In this document: positions 1 through 7,032 of the stretch, piece by piece
Numbering within the stretch: position 1 is the stretch's first letter
Layout: every line of letters starts with the position of its first letter
NCBI GenBank assembly: GCA_018814465.1
Contig: JAHIZR010000413.1
Coordinates: 1 to 18,389 of the forward strand
DNA length: 18,389 nucleotides
Origin: a bacterium
GTDB taxonomy: Bacteria; Electryoneota; RPQS01
Reading direction: 5' to 3'
Notes under the pieces: generated by a model
Told to the model about the DNA's origin: nothing
Seen by the model: only the letters and a program-made list of their open reading frames with translations
The model's database searches: none
Program-made: the position numbers and the translations under genes

Positions 1-789
1 CAGAACGACATCAAACGGTTGAAGCCGACGATGATTTTGGAATCCGGTGTTTTTCTGCAGGATATCCCCGGACATGTACTCTATGCCCGCCATGTTGATC
101 CTGTAACCTCCGAGATCGGTGATGTCGTGGTCTATGACGAGAAAGACAATGAATTCACGACAACCATCGTCGCCGACAACGGGCACCTCCGCTATGAAGA
201 GGCCTTTGAAGGTTTCAAGTTCACGCTCAACAAAGGTCAGATTTCGCGCGTCTCCAAAAAAGAGCCGGAGAATCACCACCATATAGATTTTCAGCGCGCC
301 ATTTTCCGCATCAGTTCGCCGGGGATGTCGCTGAAGCGGACGGAATCCGAATGGCGCGGCGACCGTGAGATGAATGTCGCGCAGCTTTCGGAACGGATTC
401 GCGAGTATCAGCGCATTGATGCCGCGCGCAATATCAAGAACATCAACCGCCTGAAAGTCGAGATTCACAAAAAGTTCTCCATTCCCACCGCCTGCCTCAT
501 CTTCGGTTTACTCGGCGGACTGCTCGGACAAATCGTGCGCAAGACCGGGATCGGAGTCTCGGCGGGCTACTCCCTCGCCTTCTTCCTCATCTACTGGATT
601 TTCCTGATTGCCGGCGAAGATTTGGCCGATCGCGGCACACTGGAACCCGCGATGTCAATGTGGGCGCCGAATGTGCTCTTTTTCATCGTGGCTATGATAT
701 TGCTTTGGCGGCAGCGCCATCCCGCTGCGGGAATATCCTTTGAAACCGTCAGAAGCTGGTTTGTGTGGAACAAAGGACGTCAGCAATGA
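1..789 (+). CDS. LptF/LptG family LPS export permease, C-terminal part (5' end outside window)
   Basis: The reading frame is open from the first base of the window, so this is the 3' part of a longer gene; 262 residues are visible. The family (YjgP/YjgQ) forms the membrane part of the LptB2FG transporter that lifts lipopolysaccharide out of the inner membrane. The visible part holds the end of the periplasmic beta-jellyroll-like domain, then a charged stretch (SERIREYQ) and a C-terminal membrane block with three hydrophobic segments. The block begins with KFSIPTACLIFGLLGG and has the typical small-residue and R-K-T-G-I-G loop, followed by a final W-x-P-N segment. Whether it is LptF or LptG cannot be decided from this end. 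It overlaps the next gene by four bases (ATGA), implying co-transcription. Confidence 0.88.
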   Translation, partial: QNDIKRLKPTMILESGVFLQDIPGHVLYARHVDPVTSEIGDVVVYDEKDNEFTTTIVADNGHLRYEEAFEGFKFTLNKGQISRVSKKEPENHHHIDFQRAIFRISSPGMSLKRTESEWRGDREMNVAQLSERIREYQRIDAARNIKNINRLKVEIHKKFSIPTACLIFGLLGGLLGQIVRKTGIGVSAGYSLAFFLIYWIFLIAGEDLADRGTLEPAMSMWAPNVLFFIVAMILLWRQRHPAAGISFETVRSWFVWNKGRQQ

Positions 790-1526
790 ATTCGACTCGG
801 TATTCTATCTTTCGCTGCTTGCTTCCGCTGGCGATCTTCGCCGCAGGCGGCGCTGTGTGCGCACAGCCTCTCCCCCGCATCTTTGAAACAAGAACCGTCG
901 AGCTTCCGCCGCGGCTTGAAGCGCTGCTCATAACAGAATATCCGGACTATCATGTTCCCACCGTGCGCGATTTCTATCTGACGCTTTGGAATGGACAGTT
1001 TGTGTCCGACCTTGTCGATGATTCGCCCGAGATCCGTCTCATGAGAGAGCGCTATGAAAACGCGCAGCGTGAGATCACCGGCTACCGCAACTATGTATTT
1101 GAATCGCCGGCTTCATCGAACAGCTTGTTTTCCGGTCTTCCCTATGTCTGTTGGGGTGATTTCAACGGCGACGGGTTAACGGATATCGCACTCATTCTGC
1201 TGCGAAATTCGCGGTCTGACCCTGACAGCGGCTCGACTCAGGATGAACAACTCGTCATCGCCTTCAATAAGACGGAAACGGGTTATGCAGCGTATGAACT
1301 GTTCAGCGGCGCTAAGAGCATTCACTGGGGACAGTATCTTGACACGCAAGCTCCGGGGAAGATTCTCACGGTCAAAGGCAAAGGATACGGAATTCCACCG
1401 GACGATCCGATGCCGGAGTTTGTCGAGTTGGATCACGATGCGATTATCCTTGGCTTTGAGGGAAAATCATCATCGCTTCTCTATTGGGAAGACAATCAGT
1501 ATAAGCAAGTCCTGACCAGCGATTAG
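786..1526 (+). CDS. Secreted hypothetical protein with a DxNGDGxxD calcium-loop motif
   Basis: 246 residues. I chose the ATG at 786 over the GTG at 765. The ATG overlaps the upstream stop codon (ATGA), has an AAAGGA ribosome site about 8 bases before it, and starts a clean signal peptide: Arg near the N-terminus, a hydrophobic core LLPLAIFAAGGAV, and a likely cut after CAQ. Around residues 124-133 lies GDFNGDGLTD, an EF-hand or VCBS/FG-GAP-like calcium loop followed by a hydrophobic strand (IALILL). Proteins with this single loop are usually exported and of unknown role. No enzyme motif is visible. Coupling to the LPS permease gene suggests an envelope location, but a role in LPS export is only inference. 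Confidence 0.75.
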   Translation: MNSTRYSIFRCLLPLAIFAAGGAVCAQPLPRIFETRTVELPPRLEALLITEYPDYHVPTVRDFYLTLWNGQFVSDLVDDSPEIRLMRERYENAQREITGYRNYVFESPASSNSLFSGLPYVCWGDFNGDGLTDIALILLRNSRSDPDSGSTQDEQLVIAFNKTETGYAAYELFSGAKSIHWGQYLDTQAPGKILTVKGKGYGIPPDDPMPEFVELDHDAIILGFEGKSSSLLYWEDNQYKQVLTSD

Positions 1527-1631
1527 GCGCGAAATTCTCTATTACAGCCGCATCTTGAACTTTTATAATAATGACTTTAATCCAATACGCATTAGAGCGT
1601 GTCCCCAAAATATCATAGGGAGATTTTTTCA

Positions 1632-1648
1632 CCGGCTCGCCGAGCCGG
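1632..1648. repeat. Perfect GC-rich palindrome CCGGCTCG-C-CGAGCCGG
   Basis: Two 8-base arms are perfectly complementary around one base, giving a stable hairpin of at least 7 bp with a 3-base loop. T-runs are absent on the 3' side on both strands, so it does not read as a classical intrinsic terminator. It could be an operator, an RNA structure or a REP-like element. A related shorter palindrome lies at 3071-3083. Confidence 0.5.
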
Positions 1649-1847
1649 GTTAAGCAGTGAGAGTGTTTCCATAGTGCGCGTGTCCCGAAGCTCGCGCAAC
1701 CTCACCCGGAATCTTTTCCTTTTTTAAGTCGAGCTCATTCAATGGTTTGAGCCCGTGAACTATTTTTGAGATAAGCTGTAGTGTTGCAGCAACCAAAATA
1801 ATAATATTTAAAACTTAGCAAAATTCTATATTTCTATCTCAATTCCC

Positions 1848-1876
1848 TTGATTCTGCATTATTGTACGCGTATATT
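1848..1876 (+). promoter_or_regulatory. Housekeeping-type promoter candidate for the Cys-rich secreted protein
   Basis: TTGATT and TATATT are separated by exactly 17 bases in an AT-rich region. Transcription would start near 1883, giving a leader of about 80 bases before the ATG at 1965. The box also fits the TTG / TAnnTT pattern described for Bacteroidota-type sigma factors. Confidence 0.45.
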
Positions 1877-1964
1877 TAAAGTTAGAGGCACGGCACTTTA
1901 ATGCGGTCTTCAGGTTAACGGAAAGTTGTAACACTCGCTTACTTTCTCTGCAGGAGGATGAAAG

Positions 1965-2834
1965 ATGAGCATAAAGAGTTTTGGGATTATCGCCTGTATG
2001 CTGGCGCTCGCGACAGGCATGGCTTTCGGTCAGGGCGCAGCCTTCTATTTCCAGTGGACGGATGACTATCCTGGCAGTAACTGGTATGAATTGACCTATT
2101 GCGATACCCCGCCCGAGTGGGATGTTGTCCTGCAGGACGGAACTCCGGTCCGCATCATGAAAGACACTGACAGTAGCGGGATCGCCGGTGTGTCCTATTC
2201 TGTGGCTGATACTGTATGCACGATTGGACACTCCGGTATCAATGGCGAGATCTGGCCGACGAATGAGTTCGTGTTCAATTCCGCCAGCCTTCCCCGTGAC
2301 TTAGGCAGCTTTCTCTCACAGGTCTTTTATTACGAGGACGGCGTCCCCTACTTCCAGCCCATCTATTTATTAGTCGGGTGCTATGATACTACCGGAGTGG
2401 ATTATGTCTTTGTGCCGATGTGGGCTTCCTGTGATTTCTGCATCGGTTCCGGTGCGGTTATAGAGATTATTCGGTGTCCGCTTGACGGAACATTTATGCG
2501 TCCCTGCTGGACTCGTGTGGACTGCTGTGAGCCGCCGTTAGTGTCTTTTGCATCGTCGATAGCGGCAGTCCCATCAGATCTATCTCTAAGAGTCTTCCCC
2601 AATCCCTTCAATCCTTCAACGACGATCTCGTTTACGCTCCCGGATCGCGCGCAAACGACTCTCGAAGTCTATAACCTGCTCGGGCAATCGGTTTACTCGG
2701 TTGATATGGGCAGATTGGAGGCCGGACAACATCATCACCTGCTGGATGCCGCATTGTTGCCGACCGGAACATATCTAACACGGCTCAAGGCGGGAGAAAT
2801 GCAGAAGACGAAAAAATTGCTGCTGGTGAAGTGA
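1965..2834 (+). CDS. Cys-rich secreted protein with C-terminal type IX-type sorting domain
   Basis: 289 residues with a very good ribosome site (AGGAGG at 1952-1957) before the ATG. The N-terminus is a signal peptide, hydrophobic to about residue 20, with a likely cut near AFG/Q. The middle region (about 25-195) matches no family I recognise. It has nine cysteines in the mature chain, including C156-x2-C159, C171, C181 and the C187-C188 pair, which suggests disulfides or metal binding in the exported protein. Residues about 205-289 form a C-terminal sorting domain: VFPNPFNPSTTISF, then a beta-strand pattern L-x-V-Y-N-L-L-G-Q, then LPTGTYLTRL and a terminal KKLLLVK. In known systems this domain sends cargo through the type IX machinery to the cell surface. 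The gene appears monocistronic. Confidence 0.85.
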   Translation: MSIKSFGIIACMLALATGMAFGQGAAFYFQWTDDYPGSNWYELTYCDTPPEWDVVLQDGTPVRIMKDTDSSGIAGVSYSVADTVCTIGHSGINGEIWPTNEFVFNSASLPRDLGSFLSQVFYYEDGVPYFQPIYLLVGCYDTTGVDYVFVPMWASCDFCIGSGAVIEIIRCPLDGTFMRPCWTRVDCCEPPLVSFASSIAAVPSDLSLRVFPNPFNPSTTISFTLPDRAQTTLEVYNLLGQSVYSVDMGRLEAGQHHHLLDAALLPTGTYLTRLKAGEMQKTKKLLLVK

Positions 2835-3152
2835 GAATAGGGATGAAGGATGGATCGGAAAAGACGAAAGACAAACGGACAAATAAGAAAAGCAAAATGA
2901 AGCACGGCAAGGGGGCCGAGATCTTTCCATGCTGACAGAGGAAAGGCACTACCCACCTGTAATCCCGCAAGAAGGAAGACCTTTTAGGGGAAAGCAGAAG
3001 AGCAGATTCCGGCCGGGTTGCGCGAGAAAACGATCTCATATATCGTAAAAATGCATCGCTGCTTGACCCCGGTTCGGCGAACCATCTCGCTAATTCCCGA
3101 TGTTAATTGGGGGATCGCTTAAAGACTCTCTGCTCCGTGTGTTGTGAATCCT
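2835..3152. other. Non-coding stretch between convergent genes, no clear gene
   Basis: The short frames on the minus strand here have no ribosome site and no family pattern. I found no tRNA, SRP RNA, tmRNA or RNase P signature by eye. A small palindrome, GGTTC-GGC-GAACC, lies at 3071-3083. I see no strong terminator directly after the + strand gene ending at 2834. Confidence 0.5.
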
Positions 3153-3184
3153 AAAAAAAGACCCGCCTGAAAATCAAGCGGGTC
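3153..3184 (-). terminator. Intrinsic terminator of the small FnIII-like protein gene
   Basis: Read on the minus strand, a 7-bp perfect GC-rich stem (GACCCGC / GCGGGTC, 3160-3166 with 3178-3184) and an 11-base loop are followed by seven T (3153-3159). It lies 25 bases beyond the stop codon at 3209. Confidence 0.85.
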
Positions 3185-3208
3185 GTGCTTATCTAATACA
3201 AATAGCGA

Positions 3209-3607
3209 TTAGCGGAACATTGCCTTAATCGAGCCCCACGTCTGTTGGACGGCGGAGAATGTCAGCGTGACTTCCTTGACCTCGCTGTACCGGTAAGTGC
3301 CATCGTTATCCAGCATCTTCAGCCGGTAGTAGAACGACCGATCCATGTCCAGGTCCAGCGGACTTGAATCCGTAAACGTGTACTCCGAATAGGATCCCGT
3401 GGCATCCACTCTCGTGATCGGCAGGAAATTCTGTCCATCCGGAGAGCGTTCCACGATAAATGCATCCAGATTGGTCTCCGCCCCGCTACTCCATTCCAAG
3501 CGGCCATGATCAATCATCGGCAGCGCGCGAAATGACAGCAACTCGACTCCGGCGTAGGCAATCGTTGCAAATACTAAGACTATGGGAATCAGAAGTTTAC
3601 TTAACAT
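3209..3607 (-). CDS. Small secreted fibronectin-III-like protein
   Basis: 132 residues from the ATG at 3607. A longer frame exists, but this start has GGAGAA a few bases upstream and begins a signal peptide (MLSKLLIPIVLVFATIAYAG). The remainder is a single beta-sandwich module of the kind found just before sorting domains in type IX cargo: it has L-E-W, the ETNLDAFIVERSPDGQNF signature, and YYRLKMLDNDGTYRYSE near its end. Usually this module is one domain of a large protein and is followed by a PNPFNP-type tail. Here it stands alone and ends with about 15 unrelated residues. It may be a small surface or periplasmic partner protein, or a remnant of a larger gene; no frameshifted continuation is obvious. 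It has its own promoter candidate and terminator. Confidence 0.75.
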   Translation of the reverse strand: MLSKLLIPIVLVFATIAYAGVELLSFRALPMIDHGRLEWSSGAETNLDAFIVERSPDGQNFLPITRVDATGSYSEYTFTDSSPLDLDMDRSFYYRLKMLDNDGTYRYSEVKEVTLTFSAVQQTWGSIKAMFR

Positions 3608-3652
3608 AATGGTTCTCCGACATTCTTGTCGTGAGACTAATAATAACGATTT

Positions 3653-3681
3653 ACTATATAACATTCAAGGCACTCAAGCAA
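3653..3681 (-). promoter_or_regulatory. Promoter candidate for the small FnIII-like protein
   Basis: On the minus strand TTGCTT (3676-3681) and TATAGT (3653-3658) are 17 bases apart. The predicted start is near 3646, about 40 bases before the ATG at 3607. Confidence 0.45.
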
Positions 3682-3783
3682 CTTAACTTAAATCTTGAAC
3701 TCCATTATATCTATGATAATATTGAGTATGCGGTCATTCAATTTCTGAACTATTCGCGAATCCTAAGAAATGGAGGTTAAGGC

Positions 3784-3815
3784 AAAACGACCCGGGCGCA
3801 AGACCCGGGCCGTTT
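3784..3815 (-). terminator. Intrinsic terminator of the 826-aa secreted protein gene
   Basis: Two CCCGGG arms (3791-3796 and 3804-3809) pair around a 7-base loop, and the stem is extended by AAACG/CGTTT at its base with one mismatch. On the minus strand it ends in CGTTTT. It begins 25 bases after the stop codon at 3840. The flanking A/T symmetry could also make it work on the + strand. Confidence 0.8.
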
Positions 3816-3839
3816 ACCTTGATTAACCAATCGGAAAAC

Positions 3840-6320
3840 CTATTTCAGCAGCAGCATTTTGTGGGACTGCGTGAATCCATCGGCTTCCAGTCTGTAGATA
3901 TAAACACCACTGCTCAAGCCGTGGCTGTCAAAGGTCACCGTATGTATACCGGCATTCACTGTTCCATCCACCAATGTTGCCACTTCTTGTCCCATGACAT
4001 TGAAAACCTTTAAAGTCATGTGCTCGGAACGCGGCACCGCATATTGAATTTCAGTTGTCGGATTGAACGGATTCGGATAGTTCTGCGATAGACTCCAGCT
4101 TGCCGGAATCTCAACCGCGCCGTTATCGCCCACAGCTTCCGTCGTGGAGATCAATGCATGAATCTGATAGAAAGCGGTCGCGACCGTAGGCGCACCGGTT
4201 CCGTTCCAGGTATAGTGATGAACATCATCCCAGTCTTCCTCCGCATTGCCGAGAATTTGCGGGAAGCGATCCGTTCCGGTTGTAACCACTTCGAGCCACA
4301 CCCAGAAATCGCCGGTCATGTCACGGGTTTCCGTCAGCGCGGATAGATCCACATCCTTCCAGATATTTGTCCCGGTCTGATTCGCAGCCACTTGAATCTC
4401 TTCATTGTAAATCTCAGTTCCCGGTTCGGTTTCGTCGCCGGCATAGACATGGAAGCGAATCGGCTGCGTGCCCGTCTGCACGCTGGTGAAGCTGGCGCGT
4501 ACCGTATTCAGGTTGTACTCGCCTTCAATTCCGTCAGCCGCGGGGGTGAAGTGAACCAGCGGTCCCTGGCCTGTCGCATAGTTATAGCGGAACACGACAT
4601 GACGATGGTCATAGCCTAATTCGAAATCTTCGTCCGCATCCTGAACGTTGATCGGATACACTTCGCCATCTTCGGGCAGCGAGCCAATCTGCGGTGGAGC
4701 GGCGGAGGTATCATTCGTCTGATCCTGATCGGAGGCTAATGCCGACCAAGCCTTGACTTCATAATCTCCGGGAGTCGGGATTGTCAGTGTGGCAATCCGT
4801 GTATCAGTCATGCCGGGGTCGAGCTGCAGGTTCGGGAGGAAACGCTGCTGAGTTGAGCCGGTAACACGATACCATGCGGGAACCTGCGCCTGCGGCTGAC
4901 CGCCGATATTCTCGTAGTAGGCTTTGATATTGATCGGACGATTAATCATCGTCGGATACTTCACTTGCAGCGTATAGCAGGACAAGTCGTTGGGGAAGCC
5001 CGCCTGGAAGTCCAGCGAGAAGCCGTCGAACTTCGGACCGAAGCCCAGATTCGCGTCGGAGTTCGTTTCCAGCGTGAGTCGGAACATGATCGATTCCGGC
5101 GGATCCGCTAAGAGCAGGAACTGCGAGAAATCCATAATGTCCGTATAGGAGTCATTGAACAGCGCCCACTCCGGCGGCATATCCGTATAAACATAGTTCG
5201 TTCCGCCCGGATCGCAGGTCGGATTCGAGATAGCGCACCACGTCGCACCTTCATCAACACTGACTTCGATTCCCCAATAATCACAGTCAGGGAACTCACC
5301 TGTATTGCAGATCACTTCGCCATGAATACTCACATCCGCGATCAGCAAGCCGTTCGTCAATTCCGAAATGTCCATGATTGGAGATTCCAGTGCAGTATTC
5401 ATATCGGGATTATAGAGGTTCGTGCCTTCGTTATTACAGAGCACGACGTGGGAACCATTGGGCGAGGTTGCATCGGTGCCGATTCTCCACAGATTTCCGC
5501 CGACAGGGCGCATCGTACCGCCGACGAATCCTTCCGCTGCTTCCGCATCATGAGTTAAGACCGTATCCGTGCCGGAATAAACGCGAATATTGTCAACCAT
5601 CCAGCCGAACATACCCTGGTTGTTCGGAGTAGAATAGGAAGGATCTGATGCGAATGCCCAGCGCAGCATGACTGTTTGATTCGCCCATTGCGACAGATCA
5701 GCAGTTACTTGGTGCCACGCCGTGCCGCTGGTCGTATTGCACCATTGCGGGATGTTGGGTCCCTCGCCGTGCTGGAAACCGAAAGCATAGGAACTGGTCA
5801 CGGTATAGGCCGGAGTCACCGTTTCGATGACGTTCCAAGTCGTGCCGCCATTGGTTGAGATACGGATATTGCAGCCGTCCCAACCGTTATAAGGGGCTTC
5901 AGCGCCGGCGGGATCTTCACAACTGTAGCGATGCCAGAAAAGCAGCATGGGAGCAGCGCCCAGATCCACAGACGGGGAATTCAGAGTCATATACCAGTCA
6001 TCCAGATAACCGCCGTTGTTGCCGACTTCGGGATCGCCCACCCACCATGAGGTTCCGGCGCCGCCGAAGGCATTATAACTGTCGAGGTGCCATGTCGCTC
6101 CGGTCGCGGTCAGATCTAACGGAACCCAATCAGCTAAGGTGCCGTCTTCCCAGTCTTCGAAATAAATGATCTCGTCAAGATGATTTGCTACGGCTCTGAC
6201 CGGTCCATTCGCCGGCGCCCGCAATTGCTGGTCGCCAATCAAGATGTTGCGGTCTTCGGCCTGCGAAATCAAGGTAAGTCCCAGGATCAGCGCAAGTAGA
6301 ATCACTGTTCCTTGCTTCAT
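3840..6320 (-). CDS. Large multidomain secreted protein with C-terminal type IX-type sorting domain
   Basis: 826 residues. The ATG at 6320 is preferred over an upstream in-frame ATG (6389) because GGAGGA lies just before it and it starts a typical signal peptide (MKQGTVILLALILGLTLISQA). From about residue 48 there is a MAM / choice-of-anchor-like jellyroll domain (YFEDWEDGTLADW, YLDDWYMTLNSPSVDL, WHQVTADLSQWANQTVMLRW, GWMVDNIRVYSG). A second jellyroll-like region follows. Next is a CARDB-like Ig module (INIKAYYENIGG ... PTPGDYEVKAW), then another beta domain with WVWLEVVTTG. Residues 738-826 are the sorting domain (SLSQNYPNPFNPTTEIQY, LKVFNVMGQEVATL, SGVYIYRLEADG, terminal KMLLLK). No peptidase or glycosidase catalytic motif was seen, so a surface, adhesive or carbohydrate-binding role is inferred only. 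Monocistronic, with its own promoter candidate and terminator. Confidence 0.88.
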   Translation of the reverse strand: MKQGTVILLALILGLTLISQAEDRNILIGDQQLRAPANGPVRAVANHLDEIIYFEDWEDGTLADWVPLDLTATGATWHLDSYNAFGGAGTSWWVGDPEVGNNGGYLDDWYMTLNSPSVDLGAAPMLLFWHRYSCEDPAGAEAPYNGWDGCNIRISTNGGTTWNVIETVTPAYTVTSSYAFGFQHGEGPNIPQWCNTTSGTAWHQVTADLSQWANQTVMLRWAFASDPSYSTPNNQGMFGWMVDNIRVYSGTDTVLTHDAEAAEGFVGGTMRPVGGNLWRIGTDATSPNGSHVVLCNNEGTNLYNPDMNTALESPIMDISELTNGLLIADVSIHGEVICNTGEFPDCDYWGIEVSVDEGATWCAISNPTCDPGGTNYVYTDMPPEWALFNDSYTDIMDFSQFLLLADPPESIMFRLTLETNSDANLGFGPKFDGFSLDFQAGFPNDLSCYTLQVKYPTMINRPINIKAYYENIGGQPQAQVPAWYRVTGSTQQRFLPNLQLDPGMTDTRIATLTIPTPGDYEVKAWSALASDQDQTNDTSAAPPQIGSLPEDGEVYPINVQDADEDFELGYDHRHVVFRYNYATGQGPLVHFTPAADGIEGEYNLNTVRASFTSVQTGTQPIRFHVYAGDETEPGTEIYNEEIQVAANQTGTNIWKDVDLSALTETRDMTGDFWVWLEVVTTGTDRFPQILGNAEEDWDDVHHYTWNGTGAPTVATAFYQIHALISTTEAVGDNGAVEIPASWSLSQNYPNPFNPTTEIQYAVPRSEHMTLKVFNVMGQEVATLVDGTVNAGIHTVTFDSHGLSSGVYIYRLEADGFTQSHKMLLLK

Positions 6321-6400
6321 TAGGTGTCCTCCAGAACGTTTGAAAATCTCTGTTGCCCGTTTGTCGGACTTCAGAACTCGTCTATGCATATATGAACTAA

Positions 6401-6429
6401 AAAGTAAGCAAATTCAAAGGGAGAGTCAA
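6401..6429 (-). promoter_or_regulatory. Promoter candidate for the 826-aa secreted protein
   Basis: On the minus strand TTGACT (6424-6429) is followed after 17 bases by TACTTT (6401-6406), which fits TTG-N17-TAnnTTT. The leader would be about 75 bases to the ATG at 6320. Confidence 0.4.
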
Positions 6430-6479
6430 GTGATGAACAGGTTCGTTGAATGGAAATAGTTGATTATCTCGCGTATCTA

Positions 6480-6863
6480 TTATATTAATTTTCCAATGAT
6501 ATAGCCAATGACTATGCCGGTCAGGAGCACGACGGTTAAAACACGTGATTTGACAACGGAGCCTGTATGACCTTGTTTGGCCAGGACAATAGAGGCGAAG
6601 TAACCCGCTCCATTCAGCAGCCAGATCAAGGGAATTGATAGTGCTTTCACGATTAATGGACCAATCCATGGAATCAGAGCTACCAGTCCCGCCAGTCCGG
6701 CGAAGGCGCTGGTGATGATTCCGACCAAGGCAGCCAGAGCCGTCACCAGGCGCGCATCAAGACCCGCGGCGATTCCCAAGATAACCACGATCGCAACTAT
6801 ACCCAGTCCGATCAGGGTTTTACGATACGTTGCCCAGATAACTGCAATGTGAGGAATATACAT
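6480..6863 (-). CDS. Small integral membrane protein, unknown function
   Basis: 127 residues, strongly hydrophobic. The segments LIGLGIVAIVVILGIAAGL (about 17-35), a long Ala/Gly/Leu stretch (about 39-65), IVKALSIPLIWLLNGAGYF (about 71-89) and VLTVVLLTGIVIGYIIGKL (about 108-126) suggest three to four membrane helices. A short basic loop (K-Q-G-H-T-G-S-V-V-K-S-R) precedes the last helix. No family is recognised. No good Shine-Dalgarno stands before the ATG at 6863, so the start is uncertain, but a promoter-like element lies upstream. It is transcribed divergently from lpxH. It could be a spurious frame, but the consistent helix pattern and low-complexity hydrophobic code argue that it is real. 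Confidence 0.6.
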   Translation of the reverse strand: MYIPHIAVIWATYRKTLIGLGIVAIVVILGIAAGLDARLVTALAALVGIITSAFAGLAGLVALIPWIGPLIVKALSIPLIWLLNGAGYFASIVLAKQGHTGSVVKSRVLTVVLLTGIVIGYIIGKLI

Positions 6864-6887
6864 ATCGGCAATGTTGCTTTAACCCAT

Positions 6888-6916
6888 AAGTTAATGCCTG
6901 ACTCCCTAATAATCAA
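6888..6916 (-). promoter_or_regulatory. Promoter candidate for the small membrane protein
   Basis: On the minus strand TTGATT (6911-6916) and TAACTT (6888-6893) are 17 bases apart, about 25 bases before the ATG at 6863. Confidence 0.35.
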
Positions 6917-6994
6917 GTACTTTTCCCATGAAATACCTTCGTTTTGGTGATTATCTTGAAAAAGGTATCTATCGAAATCAATGGGGCTATACTG

Positions 6995-7023
6995 TTGTAT
7001 CCTCTCTTGAAATCTATTATATT
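6995..7023 (+). promoter_or_regulatory. Promoter candidate for the lpxH-PBP operon
   Basis: TTGTAT (6995-7000) and TATATT (7018-7023) are 17 bases apart. The start point would fall near 7030, only a few bases before the ATG at 7033, so the transcript may be nearly leaderless. No strong ribosome site is seen before that ATG. Confidence 0.45.
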
Positions 7024-7032
7024 TAGGTTTAT

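Larger units (their letters stand above)
1527..1964. other. Non-coding stretch between the LPS-export operon and a secreted protein gene
   Basis: No convincing gene is seen on either strand in this 438-base stretch. It becomes AT-rich after about 1780. It holds a weak terminator candidate for the upstream operon (4-bp TCCC/GGGA stem at 1602-1621 followed by six T at 1624-1629), a strong palindrome at 1632-1648, and a promoter candidate at 1848-1876. The last two are listed separately. Confidence 0.6.

Noticed and set aside
2785..3039. Minus-strand frames of 73-84 codons in the gap after the Cys-rich secreted gene
   Set aside because: No ribosome site, overlap with the + strand gene end, and no coherent hydrophobic or motif pattern.
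2900..3080. Purine-rich, GGAAAG-containing stretch that recalls SRP or RNase P RNA fragments
   Set aside because: None of the full conserved cores could be assembled in order; only short chance resemblances.
6860..6883. Sigma-28-like element (TAAAG ... GCCGATAT) before the small membrane protein
   Set aside because: The spacing between the two boxes is far too short (about 8 instead of 15 bases from TAAA to GCCGATA), and the second box overlaps the start codon.
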